From Bifidobacterium lemurum (lineage in GTDB: Bacteria > Actinomycetota > Actinomycetes > Actinomycetales > Bifidobacteriaceae), in the NCBI RefSeq assembly GCF_014898175.1, contig NZ_CP062948.1, forward strand, positions 2,294,001-2,358,000: a stretch of 64,000 bases of DNA, given 5' to 3'. Below the pieces are notes generated by a model, which was not told where the DNA came from, searched no databases, and saw only the letters and a program-made list of their open reading frames with translations. How positions within the stretch are numbered: the first letter of the stretch is position 1; every line of letters begins with the position of its first letter. The position numbers and the translations under genes are program-made. This document shows, one piece after another, positions 61,882-64,000 of the stretch.

Positions 61882-62766
61882 ATGCCGAATCCAGCATTGA
61901 CTCAGCGTATCCGGGCGTTGCCCGAGTCCTTGATTGCATTGGGTGAGAACAATGAGGTATTGGAGCTTTTGTCGAAGGTGGGCGAAGCCCGGTCGTACAG
62001 GGATTCGTTGGGCGAGCTCGACGGCGTGGAGCAAAGCGCCGTCGAAGACTACGGCAAGGAGTGGATGGCCCGTTATGTGTATAACTCGAACGCCATCGAA
62101 GGGTCCACGCTCACTCTCGAGGACACCGAGCTGGTCCTCGAGGGAGAGTTCGTTCCGACCGATTCTCCTGCCCGGTATATCTTCGCCGCGCGCGGCGTCG
62201 CGGACGGCATGGCCTACGTGCGACGATTCGTCGAAGAAGGACGGGACATCGACACGGAGATCATCCAGAAGATCCATGAGGTCACATCCCTGGACGTGCA
62301 GCCGACCCTTCGCGGACGTTTCCGCCCATACGGATACACCGCGCGCATCCTAGGCACACGGGTGAAGACAGCCGACCCGCTGGAGATCCACGAGGACATC
62401 GACCTGCTGTGCGAGACCGCTCGAGCCGAGGGCATCCACCCAATTCTGCGCGCGGCTGGATTCCACGCCTTGTTCGAGAACGTCCATCCGTTCGCCGATG
62501 GCAACGGACGGACCGGCCGTCAGCTGTTGAATATGATGCTCATGTCGTCCGGATACAAGCCCGTGGCGATCAAGCACGACGCGGGAAGGACCTACGGGGA
62601 AAGCCTCGAAGCCTGGCAGGTCGACGGCAATCCTCTGCCGTTCGTCCGGGTGCTCGCCGATTGCGTGTTCCAGGAGGAGACGGACGTGGCGGGGCTCGTC
62701 TCGGATTTGCGCGCCGGGCAAGAACTCGACTTGTCTGGCGTCAATAACAGCGGACTCGCGAGATAA
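61882..62766 (+). CDS. fic: Fic-domain protein with built-in inhibitory helix
   Basis: Protein of 294 residues. The Fic motif HPFADGNGRTGR (202-213) is complete, so AMP transfer is likely. The inhibitory motif (S/T)xxxE(G/N) is present as SNAIEG (69-74) on the N-terminal side, the class II arrangement, with the Glu expected to block ATP in the resting state. A winged-helix end is not evident; the C-terminus is short. GAAAGGGG precedes the ATG. It needs no separate antitoxin. Confidence 0.92.
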   Translation: MPNPALTQRIRALPESLIALGENNEVLELLSKVGEARSYRDSLGELDGVEQSAVEDYGKEWMARYVYNSNAIEGSTLTLEDTELVLEGEFVPTDSPARYIFAARGVADGMAYVRRFVEEGRDIDTEIIQKIHEVTSLDVQPTLRGRFRPYGYTARILGTRVKTADPLEIHEDIDLLCETARAEGIHPILRAAGFHALFENVHPFADGNGRTGRQLLNMMLMSSGYKPVAIKHDAGRTYGESLEAWQVDGNPLPFVRVLADCVFQEETDVAGLVSDLRAGQELDLSGVNNSGLAR

Positions 62767-62799
62767 GGGCCCGCACCCTTGAATTGATTTACACTTCAA

Positions 62800-62830
62800 G
62801 ACGCCGGGACAATCCCGGCGTCTTTCTTTC
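62800..62830. terminator. Terminator between fic and the integrase
   Basis: GACGCCGGGA and TCCCGGCGTC around CAA, followed by TTTCTTTC. Strong on the plus strand. Confidence 0.88.
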
Positions 62831-62833
62831 ATA

Positions 62834-63781
62834 TCAGCGCTTGGCAAACGTCAAGCGCTGCATGGTCATGTTTGGCAGGCGGAGGTCGAACCGTTCCTGC
62901 ATCATCCGCTGATATGTGTCGGTTCTTGTCGTGGACTCGACCGCGTCCCGCATCTCGTCCGGTCTGACCCCGATATAGCGCATGGTCGTCGCCACGTTCG
63001 CATGCCCGAGAATCTGCGAGACGAGAAGAATGTCGCATCCGGTGCGGTAATAGGCCAAGGTTGCGAAACGGCGACGTAATGAGTGGCTGGGATAACTGGT
63101 GGCAGCTTTGATTCGTTTCGCAACGTAATCGACGCTGGCTGGGTTCTCCTCGAATCGACCGGGAAACAACCAGCCCGCCGGCCGACGCCGGATCTTCCGC
63201 GCCAGTTCGCCCGGAACGGGAAGCACCCGTTCCTTGATGCCCTTGCCGTGTACGAGTATTCGCATCTCCTCAGGATTGTCCTCGATGTCACGCTCGGTGT
63301 GGATTCGCGTCATTTCGATCCGTCGCAGCCCCATCCAAGCGCCGAACATGATGGCAAGCACGGCATCCTCATCATCGGATTTCAGGCCCTCATTGATCGC
63401 ATGCTCAGGACAAATGAGACCGCCCTTGGTCTGCATCGGTATGATGGGCACCTCGTCGATTGGATTTGCCGAAGCGAGGCCGTTCTTGATTGCCCAGACA
63501 TAAAACATCTTGATGCAGCTCCTCATGTTCCTCTTCGCCTCAAGATCCATTTCCGCGCCATTGAGAAAATAAGCGATGACATCGTTGCCGGTCACTGCAT
63601 CCATTGGCTTATCGGCAAAGCGTGAGAAGCGTGAGATCTGATACCACCTCGTTCTCAGAGTCTCTGCTGTGCGTCCTACCGCCTCCATCTCCAGAAGCCA
63701 TTGGTCTATAGATTGCGCCCACTCGGCTTGAGGTAGAGCGTGTTCGCAACCGTAGCTGTTTCGATTTGTCCAATTATGCAT
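62834..63781 (-). CDS. int: Tyrosine recombinase (integrase)
   Basis: Protein of 315 residues. N-terminal SAM-like core-binding domain (about 18-105), catalytic domain with Arg153 (MGLRRIE), Lys180 (VHGKG), His233 and Arg236 (HSLRRR), His260 (LGHAN) and nucleophile Tyr269 (TTMRYIG). All catalytic residues are present. It lies 200 bases from the right att site and would carry out integration and excision at tRNA-Asn. No excisionase gene is obvious nearby. Confidence 0.94.
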   Translation of the reverse strand: MHNWTNRNSYGCEHALPQAEWAQSIDQWLLEMEAVGRTAETLRTRWYQISRFSRFADKPMDAVTGNDVIAYFLNGAEMDLEAKRNMRSCIKMFYVWAIKNGLASANPIDEVPIIPMQTKGGLICPEHAINEGLKSDDEDAVLAIMFGAWMGLRRIEMTRIHTERDIEDNPEEMRILVHGKGIKERVLPVPGELARKIRRRPAGWLFPGRFEENPASVDYVAKRIKAATSYPSHSLRRRFATLAYYRTGCDILLVSQILGHANVATTMRYIGVRPDEMRDAVESTTRTDTYQRMMQERFDLRLPNMTMQRLTFAKR

Positions 63782-63803
63782 GGGATGCTTCCTTCCTCAA
63801 AAA

Positions 63804-63827
63804 AAGGGAAGCAGCACCGCTTCCCTT
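63804..63827. repeat. Inverted repeat upstream of int
   Basis: AAGGGAAGC and GCTTCCCTT around six bases, 25 bases before the int start. It could be a terminator for transcripts entering from the right, or an integrase regulatory site. The gap to 63881 shows nothing else. Confidence 0.55.
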
Positions 63828-63881
63828 GAAATGGTTATGGTTTATCCCTTCTCTCCCCAATCGATATGGGAGAGAACAAGT

Positions 63882-64000
63882 TTATTCGTTCTGTAAGGGT
63901 AGCGTCATAATTCCGGTCAATTCCTTTTCCCAAATCTCGAAATCGCCGGTCGGATCGTCGTCGAATCCGAACTGTGAACCGGACGGTCGCTGGTTCAAGC
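63882..64000 (-). CDS. Orphan C-terminal tail at the right end (32 codons plus att)
   Basis: The frame runs from the att core (LNQRPS) into GSQFGFDDDPTGDFEIWEKE and LTGIMTLPLQNE, stop at 63884-63882. It has no own start codon inside the element apart from a TTG within the att core. The codons L-N-Q-R-P-S sit in the same phase as in the XRE gene at 9007, so circularisation would join this tail to that gene. In the integrated state the tail is separated from any promoter and ribosome-binding site I can see. Confidence 0.7.
   Translation of the reverse strand, partial: LNQRPSGSQFGFDDDPTGDFEIWEKELTGIMTLPLQNE
63980..64000 (+). repeat. attR core (21-bp direct repeat)
   Basis: Exact copy of 9012-9032, cut by the window edge. 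The 18 bases before it resemble the tRNA-Asn anticodon arm with one insertion and three changes, so the element's attachment region extends beyond the exact core. Confidence 0.85.

Overview
The window looks like a Bifidobacterium (high-GC actinobacterium) chromosome carrying a large integrated conjugative element. The lineage call rests on high GC, the chromosomal gene order comEA-comEC-holA-tsaE-tsaB-rimI-tsaD, a WhiB-type regulator, actinobacterial conjugation proteins (SCO6880-like, DUF4913, DUF4192-like) and an LAxTG-type wall anchor. No database search was possible, so family names rest on visible motifs and recognised sequence patterns.

Bases 1-9045 are ordinary chromosome, all on the + strand: a two-component system (258-2124), the DNA-uptake genes comEA/comEC, the DNA polymerase III delta subunit, the t6A tRNA-modification genes tsaE/tsaB/tsaD with rimI between them, and two identical tandem tRNA-Asn(GTT) genes.

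From the second tRNA-Asn to the window end lies an element of about 55 kb. It is bounded by a 21-bp direct repeat of the tRNA 3' half (9012-9032 and 63980-64000), with a tyrosine recombinase next to the right end. Layout: divergent XRE regulators (9.0-9.7 kb); a replication and partition block with a Rep protein containing iteron-like repeats, WhiB, ParA and an RHH protein (9.9-15 kb); a gene cut by an intact IS21-family element (15.1-18.8 kb); surface proteins including a 1331-residue wall-anchored adhesin (18.9-28.8 kb); the main type IV secretion block (28.9-41.1 kb: VirB2/VirB6-like, SCO6880-like, VirB4-like, SSB, VirD4-like, DUF4913); a minus-strand block with an ASCH/GNAT module, relaxase, RHH accessory proteins, a candidate oriT and topoisomerase III (41.2-50.8 kb); a second plus-strand transfer block with a VirB8-like protein and a CHAP/lysozyme hydrolase (51.0-53.4 kb); an anti-restriction island of very acidic proteins including ArdA (53.5-59.9 kb); and AbiE toxin-antitoxin, Fic and integrase at the right end (60-63.8 kb).

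Three features seem unusual. (1) The left-end XRE gene reads antisense into tRNA-Asn. In the excised circle its reading frame continues, in frame through the att core, into a 32-codon tail at the right end, so integration would swap the regulator's C-terminus. (2) A 19-bp box, TGTAGACAWCGTGTCCCGC or a one-base-shorter variant, stands 57-108 nt before the start of 14 genes of the transfer region and nowhere in the chromosomal part. Its dyad GACA-N3-TGTC is the same as that of four helically phased repeats inside the rep gene. Several boxes are followed by GC-rich hairpins and sequences complementary to the ribosome-binding site. (3) Palindromes with the core GCGGATACG...CGTATCCGC lie between transcription units and resemble repeats flanking parA.
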